64,000 nt of DNA from Larimichthys crocea (taxonomy: Eukaryota; Chordata; Actinopteri; Sciaenidae). The position numbers were made by a program, and so were the translations under genes. This document shows, piece after piece, positions 36,207 to 50,070 of the stretch. Every line of letters begins with the position of its first letter. Within the stretch, counting starts at the first letter, position 1. Where the stretch lies: positions 5,508,642 to 5,572,641 of the forward strand of contig NC_040013.1 of assembly GCF_000972845.2 (NCBI RefSeq). Reading direction: 5' to 3'. The notes beneath the pieces were generated by a model. That model had not been told where the DNA came from and did no database searches. It saw only the letters and a list, made by a program, of their open reading frames with translations.

Positions 36207-39200
36207 GTGAGTAACCTCATAGCTTCTTTGATTTCACTGTAAAAGCCCCTATCCACACGATGTGGCATTAAAAATTCAATCATACATTTGCATGCGTTCC
36301 TTTGATACTCTGCTTAATGCAAACAAAACATTGCTTAGTGATGGGAGTAGATGTATGGATGAATGAGAGAGCAACACACTGTTTTTAAAGAAACAAGCAA
36401 AATGAGTATAATGCAAGCTCATTTCAGAGATACCTTTGGTTAAACTGCAGTCGAAAACTTTGAGCAAAATTGCAATTTAATTAAAAAAAAAATCTCTCGG
36501 CTGATTTTTTTATTATTTTTTTTAAATAATAATAAAAAAAAAACCTCCATCTGCCCCTTGAGGAGCTGCATTTTCAGTGCAATCTCACATTTCTCACTTT
36601 GCCTTCTTTGAGGCAAAGAAAAGGGAGAAATAATAGGCTGTCACCTTGAGCTACGTTACGCCACTTACCTGGTAGTATATTTATTTAATTCATTTATTTT
36701 TTATCTCTTATACCAATTAAATGATGTCAAAGCAATGTCATGGAGAAACAGACATGTTTTAATCATGGCCAGGCACATTTGGAGAGCAGAGAGTGAAAAC
36801 GAGAGAGAGAGCTGGACTATGGAGTAAGCGTGAACAATGAAGTGATTAATTTTAATAAGTGCCTTTTTTTCCAGGACTCAGTTGGAAATAACCAGTTAAC
36901 AGACCACATATTTTCTCTTGCCTTTCTATATGTGTATATTTATCTCTTCATAAGGATTCTATGGGTTAGATTGGATTGGATTTGGAAGAGATATTAAATT
37001 TAGTCATTATAATGAACTAAATCTCACTGAAATATTACATGTAAGTAATGAAATTTGATGTGAACTGCGCAGAACTTACAACAGATTTATTTGGTAAGTC
37101 TTCAGAGCTAAGCTTTAGTATTTATGAATCCCTGTTTTCAGTTTTGTCAAGAGAAAAGTTGACAGTAAAATCAGCAAAAGACGACCCCCCTTTCAGACCA
37201 TCTGATACTTGAGATAACCTGGTGATTATACAGTGGTTTGTGGTATATACAAATATTTAAACTGGGTATAGTCAGTAAAGTTAAAAAATAATAAAGTTTG
37301 CAATAGCAAGTAGACAAAATAAAACACTTAAATTGTGAATGACACTTAGATTACAAGGGAATATTTTTTCTTCGCCTGTAGATGGCGACATTGCTTGACA
37401 AAAAAAATGAACACATGCCTTAAGACAAAACCAGGCATGAAGATTTGTCCCCCCACCTGCTGCTTTATTTATCTAGACCTAATGATATTCTTTTCCTATG
37501 CACTTCCTAATTAAAATGAGGCAACAAAGGTTACATATTCTCGTAATGTGGCACTCACTTCACATACGAGTAAGTACATGTAACTCCTACTTCATGCAGA
37601 ATTGCTTTTCTCTCCTCCTTGAAAGGGACTATTGTGTCTCAAGTACCCCAGGAATTGGTTGGAACATTAAGACATGTTGATACTGTTGATACTCGTATGG
37701 CAAGTGCCTTTTTAGTACGACAGTACTGTTCTGCTCAGTTGTCCAATACTCTGAGATAAGAGGAGATATGGACACTTATTACTGGACATGTATAACTGCT
37801 GTACTATGATGTATTAGTTTCACTGTTTTTTAATGCCAGACGCTGTCTTAGTAGCGTCGTAACACTGTCATTTTGATTTACACGTTAGTTTGTCTTTTGT
37901 ATTTTCTGCACAGTCCAAACTGAAGGGTTGTTTTGCCTCTGAAGGTTGCTTCAATATCATCATCTTCACAGTGTGGTTTGAGGGTGTTTGGTTAAATTCA
38001 AAGGACACGTCTGCTTGGGACACTTAGCTGAAAAGTTCACCAAGGCCAGGAATGTTTTTTTTAGCCACAAGAGCACTGCTGCAAACTTTGATAGCTGACC
38101 TTCTTTCATTTCAAATGTCCCCCCCACTCTCTAATACGAGCACAATCAGCAACGGCTGTGAGAGTGTGTTATGTACTTTTTTATAGTTCAACAGTCTTGA
38201 TGTGTATTAGATTGGAGATCCAGTGCCGGTATTGGCAAGTGGAGGGTGTACAGAGAAGTTAGTTCGGGCTAGTGGTGAGATAGTCAGAGGCGAAGCACGC
38301 AGTGCAAGAGAATGGGACAGCAGTATGTGCAGGTGTGCGCATGATGCATGAACACCGAATATTGTGTGTTGTGTGTGTTCTGCCCTCTGATGTAATCTGG
38401 TATGTTCTTTTTTTATTTCAAGGTTATGATTCAGGCACAAACAAAGTGTAGAACCGCAGCTCATTTATACACATATACAGGTACACATACATTTACATGT
38501 GTTAGCAAATCCAGGTGTGTGTTTGCATGGTGCTACTAAATCTGTGGGGGAAGTATAGTGTGTGTACACAGAGATAAAAGTTATCTTTGAGTGTCATTGA
38601 GTGGGAGAAATATGTGTGTTTCTCTTCTTTGCCTGTGCAAAGTATGCATGCACGAGCGTGCACATGCATGTGTGCGCCGACATTCTTTGCCACAATATCT
38701 CCGATGAAAGTGGGATTAATTGTCAAAGATTAGCACCATTAATGCTCCTTTTCTTGCCGCTGTGACAGTTGTGCTGAACAGTACAGAGCAGCGCGGCCCG
38801 ACACAAAGAAGAACAATCATCGTCTCTCTTGTCTCGGCGTTGCAATCTCACTGCCTCAGGATTGGTGAACTTTCTCTCCTTTCACTCCATTATCAACTCC
38901 CCGTCTCTCTCAGCCTTGATGTCAGTATCTTAAGTCAAACTTGAAAAATAGCAGTACAAGTAAACGTGCACTGGTGTGTAAGCGTTCATTATTTTCAGGC
39001 ATTTGCAATTGCAAATGCTTGCACATATACACAGTCTAACACACACATTCAGACACCAGTATCCCCCGAGCCCTGTCCCTGTTTGTTTTCAGATCCGCGG
39101 CGGTGCAGGGGGGAAGTGGGTACAGTGAGAGCATACAGTATCTTCGCTTCCTTTCCCGGTCCGCTGGATTCCTCTTCTGAGTCTTTATCAAGCTGAAGTC

Positions 39201-42200
39201 ATGGACGACTCACTGTTTCCCACTCGCACTTGGCAGAGAACAGAAAAGAATAGAAAAGAAAACAAGGGGAAAAAGGCTTTCTAATTACTTTAAACAACAC
39301 ACCAAATTAAAGCATTGTGCTGAGCCGAGCAAGGGTCAGCATCCGGAGCGCTGTGGTTTTCCAGCAGTCTGGGGTGAGGGTAATGCCAAAGGAATCTCTG
39401 CTGAACTCACTCTGAAGGGTGAGAGAGGGAGAGATAGAGAGAGTGGGGGTAGAGAGGGAGAAAACAAAAAAAAGTATACACTTGAGTACAGACTTCCTAA
39501 TGAACTGAAGGGCCTTGCTTCATCTGATGGGTTCAATGTGAGGACCCTTCTCTGATTTTACACCGCAACCACAGTCCAAAGCCCTGTCTATAGCAAATAA
39601 ACAAACACAGTGTTCTCGACACGCTGTGATTCACCACTCAGGGTCACTGAGTGTTGTGTGGTTACACGCTGCTTTGCAAACAGATCCCGGATCAGCGCTC
39701 CTTACCCTCGCCCCAACCTTGACCAGTACCTGCTAAGCAGTCGGAGCGTCCTCTGAACAGCGATTTAAAGGAGGCGATGCACCAGCAAGGTCGTTGACCT
39801 CCTCTCTTATCATGTAGCACTCTGACCTGTGAACCCTGACTCTTCAACACTGTTAGCTGACCTGTGTGTCATGCTGTAACATGCTCACTGAAGCAAACAA
39901 ACAAAGAAAAGGACCTTTTATGCTTTTGAATATATGCAGAGTACAATACCGCTTTTACTTTGACATTCAAAGCTGATAATGTACTATATCAAGGAAGGCC
40001 CGTCCTGTCTCTCTGCTTGTGGAGTCTCTGTACGTGGAGGAGCACCTTAATGACATGACCTTCTCCTCTTCCATCTCCATCTTGTTTTGAAACCTGGAAC
40101 AGTGTGGGGCTTAGATTCATCCCAAGCCTGTTGCAAAGGAAGCTGCCAGTAGGCTGGGCTCGGTCAACCAGAGGACAGGCAGCTCTGCTGCAAGAGAAAA
40201 AGGCTGCAAGGCGTGTGTGTGTGTGTGTATCTTTTCCTAGCAGTCTGTCGTATTCATGTGTGTGTGTGCCTGCTTGCACGAGTGTATATGATAGGCGTTG
40301 AGATTAAGGAGCAGAACACATCCCAATAGAAATCCTTCCTTGCTGTTCTGTTGGCCCAGAAAGACCCTTACCAGATGTTATGAAGGTGTTAATTTCAGCG
40401 CAGGCTGTCGTAGAGGGCACATACGGAACATGGTGATGTCTCTTTCTACAACAGGATGACGGGCAATTAGGCCTCGTGACACTGGAGAACCATCCTCTTT
40501 ATCCCATGCTTCAGACCATTACATAGATTCACCCACTGGATCCGCCAACCCATTACAGAAGAGAAGACCTTAATGGTCTGAAGATACTTCACACTTCCAG
40601 CCTTCAACAGCGAGATAGAGCTGACTACTTCCAGACCTCTCTAAATCCTGAGTTAGATGTTTTCATACAAACAAATGTAGTTTAATCTCCTTGATCGATC
40701 CTTTAAAATAAAATCATTTTCTACTTTTTTGTTTAAATCCATGTAGTTCTACTTGTAGTAGTCTGATTTCTACTTTCCTAACTGCGAAGCACTCAGTGTG
40801 ACAGCAATATATTGTTCATTAGTGCAAAAATAATCTGGTTTATCTCCAAGACAGTAATAATGTCTGATTTTATAGGAACATTGTACCATTTCTGGAACAA
40901 GACTTCATTGCCATTTTTATCTATTCTATTTTCTCCCTGATTTTGCATCTCGAAATGCCTGCGTCTCTAAACACACTGCGCCTTGACATCTGCCCTCATT
41001 AAGAGCCCGGCACAACACAGGTAGAGAAGAGTAAATATTAAGAAAAGCTGGAAGGAAAAGAGGAAACGCTGCCTATTATACCTCAGCTCCTCCAGAAAGT
41101 CACACCTCCACTTTTTTCGCCATAAAAACTGCAACTCTGGAAAGAAAAGGAGAACGAGAAAAAGGAGATGGAGTGGGAGCAGGAGACAGAAAAAGACAGA
41201 GAGGCATTCAGAGAGACGGAGCGACAGAGAGAGACGGAGGCAGAGGAAAACAGCGGCGGATGGCAGGCACTCCTCAGTGCAGGAGTCAGACATGGCAGTT
41301 GGTGACAGGTGACAAAATCAAAAGGTCATGTCACTTTTAACTGGGAGCGCCTGTGCCCCACTGATTTCCCCCGTGCCGCCCCGGCATCACCGCGCTCATC
41401 TCTGCTCCTTCTCTGCTCCTTCTCGCTGCCTCTCTGTCTCTGCTAAACTGGCAGATAGGATGGCAGGCTGGCAGGCAGAAAGACAGGCGACGGGCATAGT
41501 TTGAAGCGGGACGGGAGCATCGGGAGCATCAGGAATGCCACTGCAGAATCCTCCCAGCCTCCACTTTTCATCATGTTGTCTCTCTTTCTCTGACTTTCCC
41601 TCCATTTGTCTAACTCCCTTCATCACACTGAACCTTTGTAACTGTCTGTGCTCTCTGCTAACAACGTCAGCAGCTCAGGGTGTCTGCCTCAGTGCTTGTT
41701 GTTGTTGTTGTTGTTTTGTCTATACAGTTACAGCCGCTGTAGCTGTTTGCAGGTTTTTCTGTTTAAACCCTGAGCTTAAGCCCACAGATGTGAGTGAGAT
41801 TACACATCAAGTATGTACCAGCTCTAGCCCACTTTTCCGCAACTGAGTGTGAAAAAACAATAAGACAAGGCAGTATCATCTGTATTTACTGTCAGTGGAG
41901 CATGTAAAACTGTGATTTCCTCTGGATAGCTGCTGAATCTCTGACTAAACATAGTTGCTGATTTGTCAGCAAATAAGCAGCGAGAAATTTACATTGCGTT
42001 AGCGATGCTTACATTACTCTCCCACGACTCAATCTTTTCCAGTGCTCACAGATTTGCTGTTGCTTTCATGAATATGGAGCTGCCCTTCTCACCCCCACCC
42101 CCAGCCTTCAGCTCCAGTAGCACCCCAGCCTCACCCTTATCCAGCCCCCTGCTGGGTGAGCCCTGGCTGGGGCAGTGCAGATGGAAGGGCCCCCCTCTGA

Positions 42201-45200
42201 GGGCCACGGCTCTGACAGCTTGTGAAGGGCCCGTCTGGGTCAGCCAGGCTCAGCCAGCAGCCCTTATCAGACGCACAGCCCTCCCCCAGTCTGCAGAAAC
42301 TGTGGTGTAGGCAATATGCACACGCACACACACACATACACATACACTCATGGACAGTGCATACCAAGTAGGGCCTTGAGATCCCCCCAGCCAACCAGTC
42401 GGCCAAACCTCAGCAGCTGGAGAGGTTAAAACCCCCTCACGTATCAAAGAGGAAGAGCAGCAGGAGGATGGAGGGAGGGAGGGATGGAGGAATGGGAGAA
42501 AAAAGAAGGAGAAAGTATATCTTCATGTTCGCCGGGATGTCTGCCTCGGCGTCAATTCCCCCTGCGGCTGTCATTGGGAAGGTTAGGAGGGGAGATAGTG
42601 GAACACAGCCCGACCAGAGAGAGAGAGTGAGGGGCGAGTATAGAGGCATTTAAGAGGAGGGGGGAAAATGATGTGGCTACTACAGGTAGTAGATTTCTAC
42701 TTTCTCTCTATGGAGTGTGTGCGTGTGTGCACTTGTTTCATTGACAGGGTTTATTCCCTTTACATCCATCCACCCAAAGTAGTTTTTTTTTGTACCTGAC
42801 TTGTCAACTTAGATTTAAACTCTCCTGTATGCCTCCTTACAGTGTAGTTACACGCGTATGTCCAGTTAATTCTACTTCTATAAGGCACGGCCTTTACTTT
42901 GATACTCCAACATCAAAGACACATTTATGGGAGTAAGAAGTTTACAACTGGACATAAATTAAATTAAAAGATTAGCCAATTTTAAATTAAAAAAAAAAAG
43001 GCACAGCTACAATTACTGCCCTGATATGAGTTAAGGGGCTTAGCATCACCTTTGCTATCATCATAATGTTACAGAGCCATGAGACTATCTTTTAAGCAGA
43101 ATGTCACAGTAATAATCCCGTGTGAGTGTGATCACTGTCTTTGAAAAGGCATTAAAAAGGATCCACACATTTTCCTCTTTAAATCAATAAGGTATCAGAA
43201 TTTTCGACCTGATAGGCAGTTCTTGAAAAACTTTTTTCTGCTATTCCCTTTTACCACTCTCACAACTTTTCATCCCGTCTCAGTCAATCAGTCTGTGCAG
43301 CAAGAGTTCACTAACACAGGAAAGCATCAGATCCAGACACTCTCCGGACTTTACGTCTACCTTACATTTTTATTTATTTATTTTTATTTTTTCCCCAAAT
43401 TTAGTCCAGGCAGATTTTAAGCAAGCAGCGTGCACTTCAGCTGGCACAGAGCAACAGTACGGTGGAGAGAAAGATCTGGCTCTATAAGGCTGAATGTAAG
43501 TTAGCGCTGACGTGAAGATGCAAAAACACAGCACTGTCACGGTTCCAGCCTCGTAGCTGTGAAGCATCAGTCAACAAATGGAGTAATAGTCATGGAAGGA
43601 TGCACTGGAGAACCGCAGACACCGAAACAAGAGGATACTATTGCACACCACCTCTAAGATTTGCTTTGCTCACTGTATTATTTTGACCATTTTGTGCCAT
43701 TAAAGATTAAAGTTGTTCACACATGCACACGAGTAAAAGCTCTGCATTCAGAGCAGTAGACGGTAAATGCATAATTCTTTTTTTTTCCACTTAACTTTAA
43801 TGGACAGAAATGTGTCCTTTTCTCACGGTGCTCTGTATTGATGGGATGTACAGTAAGAGAGAAAAACAGTGAGTGATGTAGCAGAGCTTGTGCTGGGATC
43901 CGAGCCAATGCAACAGAAACTTAATTCTTTCGCACCAGCTTTTTAGATATAAGCCACGAAGGCCAAACACATGTATTTATACTTTCACTGCCATTTGAAC
44001 TCTCAATGTCATTGTACTCACATCTATTCTTTGTGTGTATTTTATATTATCACCATCTTTGTATGTATTTATGGGGCACGGTGTAATCTGTAAGAGTAGC
44101 CGGCATCATCCGCGTATCATTTGAATAGGTCTGAATATGTTAATCCCCACCTCAGTTAGATATTGAATTGACTGGAGCAGCTCTGCAGGCAATGTGAGCT
44201 CCACACGATCCTGTCGACAGCAAGGCTTTGATGCTGCCGTGCTGTAATGATAGTAATTCAAACAACATGATAATGGGGGGATAAGCAGACAAATGATATC
44301 ATACACCAAACAGGTCTTAGAAAGAGAGAAAGAATGAGACAAATGGAGAGAGAGAGAGAGGGAGAGAAAGAAAAAGATGTTTGGAATTCATCGGCTGCAC
44401 TGAGGTAATTTATATCCTCCCTTACTGAGACAGTAGCTTCAGTGCACACATTTAGCCGTGGCAATCTTCAGGGCAGATGACATGTTCCATGTCTTTTTAT
44501 TTATTAATTTTACACTGTGTCTCATTGCAGGAAACATGACTTCCCTCTGTAACCAGAGGCGGTAGAGAAGAGAAAGCCGAGCGGAGAGCAGAGGGAGACA
44601 AACGACTCTATCATTCTCTCTGTCTCTTTAGGTCATGCTTCTCCAGCTAGCTCATGCTCATTCCCTTTGTTTAAAGTTGGGAGCGTGTGCCAGGCGTGCC
44701 CTAGTAAAGCCTCTGTGTGGAGGAATCCATTATGTTTGTATTTTGGCACGGGTGAAAGGATTTGGGAGGAACCATGATGACTTTATAAACAGTTATAGTT
44801 CATTTGTTTAGAGATGCCAGGAGGCTTTCATTTTACAGTATCACGTCTACATCTTTTTGCCTCAGTTGAGCACGAGAATTCCCCCTCTGGTATTTGTATA
44901 CTGTAGTAGTGAATGTATTCCGTATCAATAAAGAGTGTGAACTGTGAACAGTCGAGCTTATTTGTCTAGACGCTGATGGAGTCTCAGTGAACTGGGAATA
45001 ACCAGTTGCTACACAGTCAGACAGTTAAAACAAGAAGTGCCATGCATAAATGCACACAACACTTTGCCCTAGTGACTCTAAGCTATTGATAGAATACACA
45101 CAAAAACAGACACACATACACACACACAAACACGTACTATTGACTCTACCCTCTCAACTCTGCTGTTCTGAACTCCTCTTTGTTTGTGTGGGAAGCTGCA

Positions 45201-46632
45201 TTTACATAAGAGGCTTATGTCAGCCACCACATAGTTTCCCCCCTTATTCCAACGAAAAACAAAAAGGACAAAAGCTATTGTCTTGTTAAGTAATGATTTT
45301 TGGATTTCTCTAAACTAGTTTGTGCTCTTCTGGAGGTGGTTAGGGGGTTGTGGTGATGTTGAGGCTGGGTGAAGGTTTTTTTTGGGGGGGCTTGAGGAGG
45401 GGGGTTGGGGTTGGTAACGGAGCACAACAATGAGAGCAGATGAATGCTGAGGTTGACAGCTGTAGGGCTTATGATATGGGTGTTTGTTTATGTAAATCGG
45501 GAGCAAACAATGTGACCTTGCGGCTTTGATGTGTGATTGACAGAAATAGGGTGGATGAGAGATGCAGCAGTGATCTGTGGTTTCGCCTCAGTGGCATCAG
45601 ACTACACATAAGAACTTGCGCATGCTTGCAAAAAAAAAGACAAACAACCAAAAATGCTGCATCACTAAACAGAGTGGCCCGAGCTGCTCTTTGTGTACAT
45701 GCCAAAAAGGGAAAAAAAAATGTTTATTTACTTTGCTTTTCATATGAAGAAGTCTGAACTGTACAAGAAGACTGCGTTTTCCATAGAGACATTTCTCTAC
45801 CACGTCTCCTCTTAATGTGTATGTGAAAATTCTGTTACATGAACAAGAAAGGCGTCAGCTTTCATGTCCCAGCGTTAGGTTGTTCAGTATGTGTATCCAT
45901 ATGTGCCTCTGTGTTTGTGGTTCTGACTGTGTGCACATGAGTGTGTCTCTGTCATTTTTTTCCCCTTTTGTGTTGTACAGTATGTATCATGGTATCTTGG
46001 GGCTTCAGAGCTACACCGGCTCCGGTTTCATCGGTTGTGGACCACTGAAGCACATAGTTGCTGTTCTTTGTGACTTGCCTCTCGGTGCTGCAAGGCTTTC
46101 TCTTCTCTCTTCTCTCACGGAGCATCATTCTGTGAGAGGATGTGAGACGACACATAGATGAATGTATAGCGACAGGAAGTCTGACAGTAGAGGTGAGAGT
46201 TGAGTGCAAAGGTTAAATAGGTCAGAAGGGACCCGAGCTTGAAACAGAAGGAGGAGAGTTCTGCTTCTGTCTTGCTGAAATGCCGTAAGATTTGAATGCT
46301 TTTGTGCCACGCGATTTGAGTGAATGAATAGACTTTAATCCTTTGCTCGTTGAAATTCAAAGCCTGAGCATTTGCTTACATTTCCAGAAGTGTCAACACA
46401 TTTGAACATTTCTCAAATTAAATCATTCTGAAGCTCATTACATATTAGCACACACCAGTCTAATAGTTGTGCATGCTTTCCATACTCATTAACAAACTCT
46501 TGCCAGACATGAGCATCACCAATCAGCTTTAGTATGTCTCTGATGTTCACCCTGCGTGAGCTGATGTTTATCTATAGCTGTTGCGTCAACATTTTTATTT
46601 CTCTTTTCTCTTTCCTCTGTTGCAACTGTCAG
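36207..46632 (+). other. 10.4-kb intron between membrane exon and acidic exon
   Basis: This is non-coding sequence with an AT-rich imperfect palindrome at 36504-36543, GA-rich stretches near 39420-39450 and 41160-41250, a GTT run at 41696-41715 and scattered CA/TG runs. I see no gene. Confidence 0.55.
36504..36543. repeat. AT-only imperfect inverted repeat
   Basis: A run of T with TTATTA is followed by its approximate reverse complement of A with ATAATA. It could fold as a weak hairpin but may simply reflect base composition. Confidence 0.5.
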
Positions 46633-46689
46633 CAAGCGATGGAGGACCTGATGGAGGACGAGGATGAGGATTTTGACAAAGATGACAAG
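46633..46689 (+). CDS. mctp1: mctp1 exon, acidic linker
   Basis: The 19 codons encode QAMEDLMEDEDEDFDKDDK, matching human VEDMLEDEEEEDDKDDKD. The segment joins the first membrane region to the linker before the second. The acceptor is AACTGTCAG and the donor AAG/GTAATT. It is 57 bp and phase 0 at both ends, so skipping would keep the frame. Confidence 0.93.
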
Positions 46690-48586
46690 GTAATTATGTC
46701 TTGTGTCAGGGATGCACTCACGCACAAACACATACACAAGCGTATGCGCTCACACACACACACACGTTGCCTCAGGAGGTGTTGACACCACTACATACAC
46801 CGGAAACACAAACAGACGAAAGAAATGACTCCATCTTCCCCTCCCATCTCCACCCCTGTTCAGTTATTCTCAGCGCCTGAGGCACAAACACATGTACAAA
46901 GATTGTACAACCTTTTAACCTTTTGAAAAGTTTCCTCTGTAGGTATGCGCACGGCACATTCCTCGTCTTTCTTCCCTCGTCGTCTGCTTCGCCTTGGTCT
47001 TTTTCTGCAGTCTGCTACACTTCTGCTTATTTCTCCCTTCATACAAACACAATATCGGATTTACGTTACCAACGCTGTGCTTCAGTCCTGCTTCCTGAGA
47101 ACATGCACCCATATAAAGTGCTTAGTTAGCTATTTAGGTCCATTCACTGCTCCTTTATGTTCCAGTAAAACAGCATCTGGGCTTGTCCAGACACTATCAG
47201 GTAACAACAGGTGGCTGCTTTACTGCCTCCGCTCGTTTGCACTACTGAAAACAGCTACTGAAACAAATGCCACTGGAAAGGATACAGTACCATGTCAATG
47301 TCCCACTTGGGAACGGTAATTGAAATGGTACAACTCTTTATCTACCCACTGTGTTGTCTGGTTTTTGTTGAGGCACACTTCAAGTGAAAACACTTTCCTT
47401 TTTGATACTCTGGTCTGATGAGACTCGAGCAGTGTTAAGCAAGGACAAAAATTATGACTTGAGCTTTTAAAAACCATGAACTTCCTTGACCGAACAATCT
47501 GGAATCTGAAATTACTCGAGCTGATACATGATGCCTTACAGCCACACTCCAGCAATATAAAGGTTAGTAGGCTAAGATGTGCTAAATTGCATGGTCTGCT
47601 TCGGTAATCTTTTTGGAGGAAAAACTCTGCCTGTTTGCAATGGTAATTGTAAAGGCCTTTGACCAGGCAATTTGATATCTTAAAATTATTTTGCCTGAAG
47701 ACACTCTCTGTATGCTGAATTCACTCATGCAACTGCAACCTTGCTACAACCTCTCCCGTTTTTGAAGGGTCACAAGTGCAAGGCTGCAACAGAAGGGTTA
47801 AAAAAACACATTTATAGTGCAGATGGTCAAATAGTCATCCCACCAGTAAGTCAGGCAATCAGTCAGCGAGGCAGCCAGTTGGGCGATGAGCACACAAAGA
47901 TACGTGAGCATTACATCCTCTCCCACAGTGATGCAGAAGCAAAGTTTCATGGCTGTGAAGTTCCAAGGCTGAAATGTACAGGGGGCCACTGACTGAAGAT
48001 ATGCACCAGGCAACCTTGAACCCCTTTTTTAAATGTTTTTTTTATTTTTTTACCCCGTCTTTACGTCTGTCCTCCATCATTGCATTTCCTACCTCCTCTC
48101 AGGGAAAAATAAAAATACAGACATTTCAAAAGCTACAGATTATATGAAATACATTTTGGACTTTCATATTGAAATGAGGTGCAGCAGCAGCTTCTTTGGC
48201 CTCCGTCAGATTCGGTGCCAAACTGATTATTCCACATAAGAAGGCCTTGCTCTCTGTGCTCACACAGGGCTGGGATGCTGGATAGCACAGCCACCACAAA
48301 GGCTACAATTTACCAACTCTGGCTTCATACATTTTGATCTATTGCTCCCCTCAACTGTTAGCATTTCATTTGAGCTGTAGGGAAGTTGAAAAGGGGGCAT
48401 TTTTCTTTTTTCTTCGCCTACATGTCTCTCCCCTCCCACTCTCCTTCTACCCTTCCCCTCAATCGTCTCTTCCCTGCCTTTTCCCTTTCACTCTGATACA
48501 CACTCTCTCTCACTCTCTCTTTCCTTTGCGCTCACCCCAGCCTGGTTAAGTGCAGAACAAATGGAGTTTCAAGGCTTAACAAATTT

Positions 48587-48628
48587 GTCTTTTACATTGG
48601 ATATGAGGTCTTTTACATTGAATATGAG
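48587..48628 (+). repeat. tandem 21-bp repeat, two units
   Basis: GTCTTTTACATTGGATATGAG is followed directly by the same unit with one G to A change. It lies in an intron. Confidence 0.88.
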
Positions 48629-49900
48629 GTACAGCTTCAGATTGTATGAGTAAGTATGAAGGACGGGTCAAAGGAGGCCTCTTTTTATGGCACAGGCCTA
48701 TAGGGGAGAGAGGGAAGAAGAGAGCGAGAGAGCAACAGCGAGAGAAGAGAGGGAAAAAAAAGATTAATAAATATGCCAAGGCCTCATTTTAATTGAACTT
48801 GAAGCATATGTTGCAAGTATGTACAATCCGTCCCAGATGTTTACTTCGGCCATGTGCACAGCTCTTCCCAGTGCACCACAAGGCAGCTATTAGCTGGATA
48901 ACCTTTGCTCCATAGGCTAAATGGGGTATTACATGGCCAAAAAGTAGAGCACCTGTTTTTCATTGCATGGAGGACCCCTTGCAGGCTTTTTGCCTTGGAT
49001 CACCACATGTGTTTTGACTTAACAGATTGTTGGGCAGACGTGAAAAGTGTCTTTCTTGTGAGCAAGCACTGATATTAGTCACTTAATCTCAATGAAAGTC
49101 CAGCATCTAGACTAATTGATGGGGACGGCTCAGTTGTTAAAGCCAAGCAGGCAGGCTCATGAAGGGTGAAAGAATGTTAGACTAATTTTTTTCTTCTTCT
49201 CCTCCTCTGCACTGTGTGTGTGTGCGTGCTGTACTGACCTTCAACATGGAATGTTGCTTGATTCTTATTGCCTATACACACACATAAAATATGTACTGCC
49301 CCAGTTTTTAACCTCCATTTTCAATAAAACTAATTTTAAACGTGGTGGCAAGGTGTAGATGCACCTTTTCTCCTTCAAAGTACATTAGTGATTCAGTACA
49401 TACAAAGTTATTGACATTGTACGCTTAGGTATAACCCACCTTACATATATTTTGCATGAAAGAATGTCATCATGGTATAAAAAAATATGTTTTTTAGCAT
49501 AAATGGGGTTTTCATGAATTCAAATAGTCCAGAATCAATTATTTTAATTATGGTAAAAAGCTGCTTTTCATAGCCAGAAATATTCAACTCGGGTCGAGTT
49601 GAAAGCAAAGACCATTCAACTTTTCTGTCTTTATGTTTGAAGGTGCTTTGAATCCCTTTTAATGGAACTGTACTAAATGCAGCACAATCGTGTCACCTTA
49701 AAGCGAGCAGGTTCTTTATTCAAACCCAAACTCTTTGTGTGGTGTCTGCATGCTCTGCTCCGTGTCTGCGTGGGTTTCTTCCAGGTGTTCTTGTCTTCCT
49801 GCATAGAGTACGGTTCAAGTAGAGCACAGAGTCAACCCTTCGAAGCGTACGCAGTTACTGAGTTGTTGGATGTTAAATGACTGTTAAAATCATAGTTGTC

Positions 49901-50070
49901 GGGGCGGCGTGTTGCTCAGTCAGTAGAGCATCCGCCCCATGTGCGAAGGCTCCTTGCTGCAGAAGCCCAGGGTTCGAATCCGACCTGTCGCTCTTTGCCA
50001 CATGTCATTCCCCATCTCTCTCTCTTTCCCTGCATTCCTGTCACTCTTCAGCTGTCTCTGAGAAATAAAG
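49901..50070 (+). mobile_element. tRNA-derived SINE
   Basis: The left part looks like a degenerate tRNA: an A box in GTTGCTCAGTCAGTAGAGC and a B box in GGTTCGAATCCGACC, spaced as in tRNA genes. The body then reads GTCGCTCTTTGCCACATGTC, followed by a CT-rich stretch and AGAAATAAAG. This architecture is common among percomorph fish SINEs. The tail carries a short CTATTCACTATTCACT repeat. I found no clear target-site duplication. The region is not a functional tRNA gene because no complete acceptor stem or cloverleaf is evident. Confidence 0.85.

Noticed and set aside
44925..44940. An AATAAA signal as the end of a gene
   Set aside because: No coding sequence or exon precedes it within reach; such hexamers are common in AT-rich introns.
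49901..49985. A functional tRNA gene
   Set aside because: A and B boxes are present, but no complete acceptor stem or cloverleaf is evident and a SINE body follows directly.
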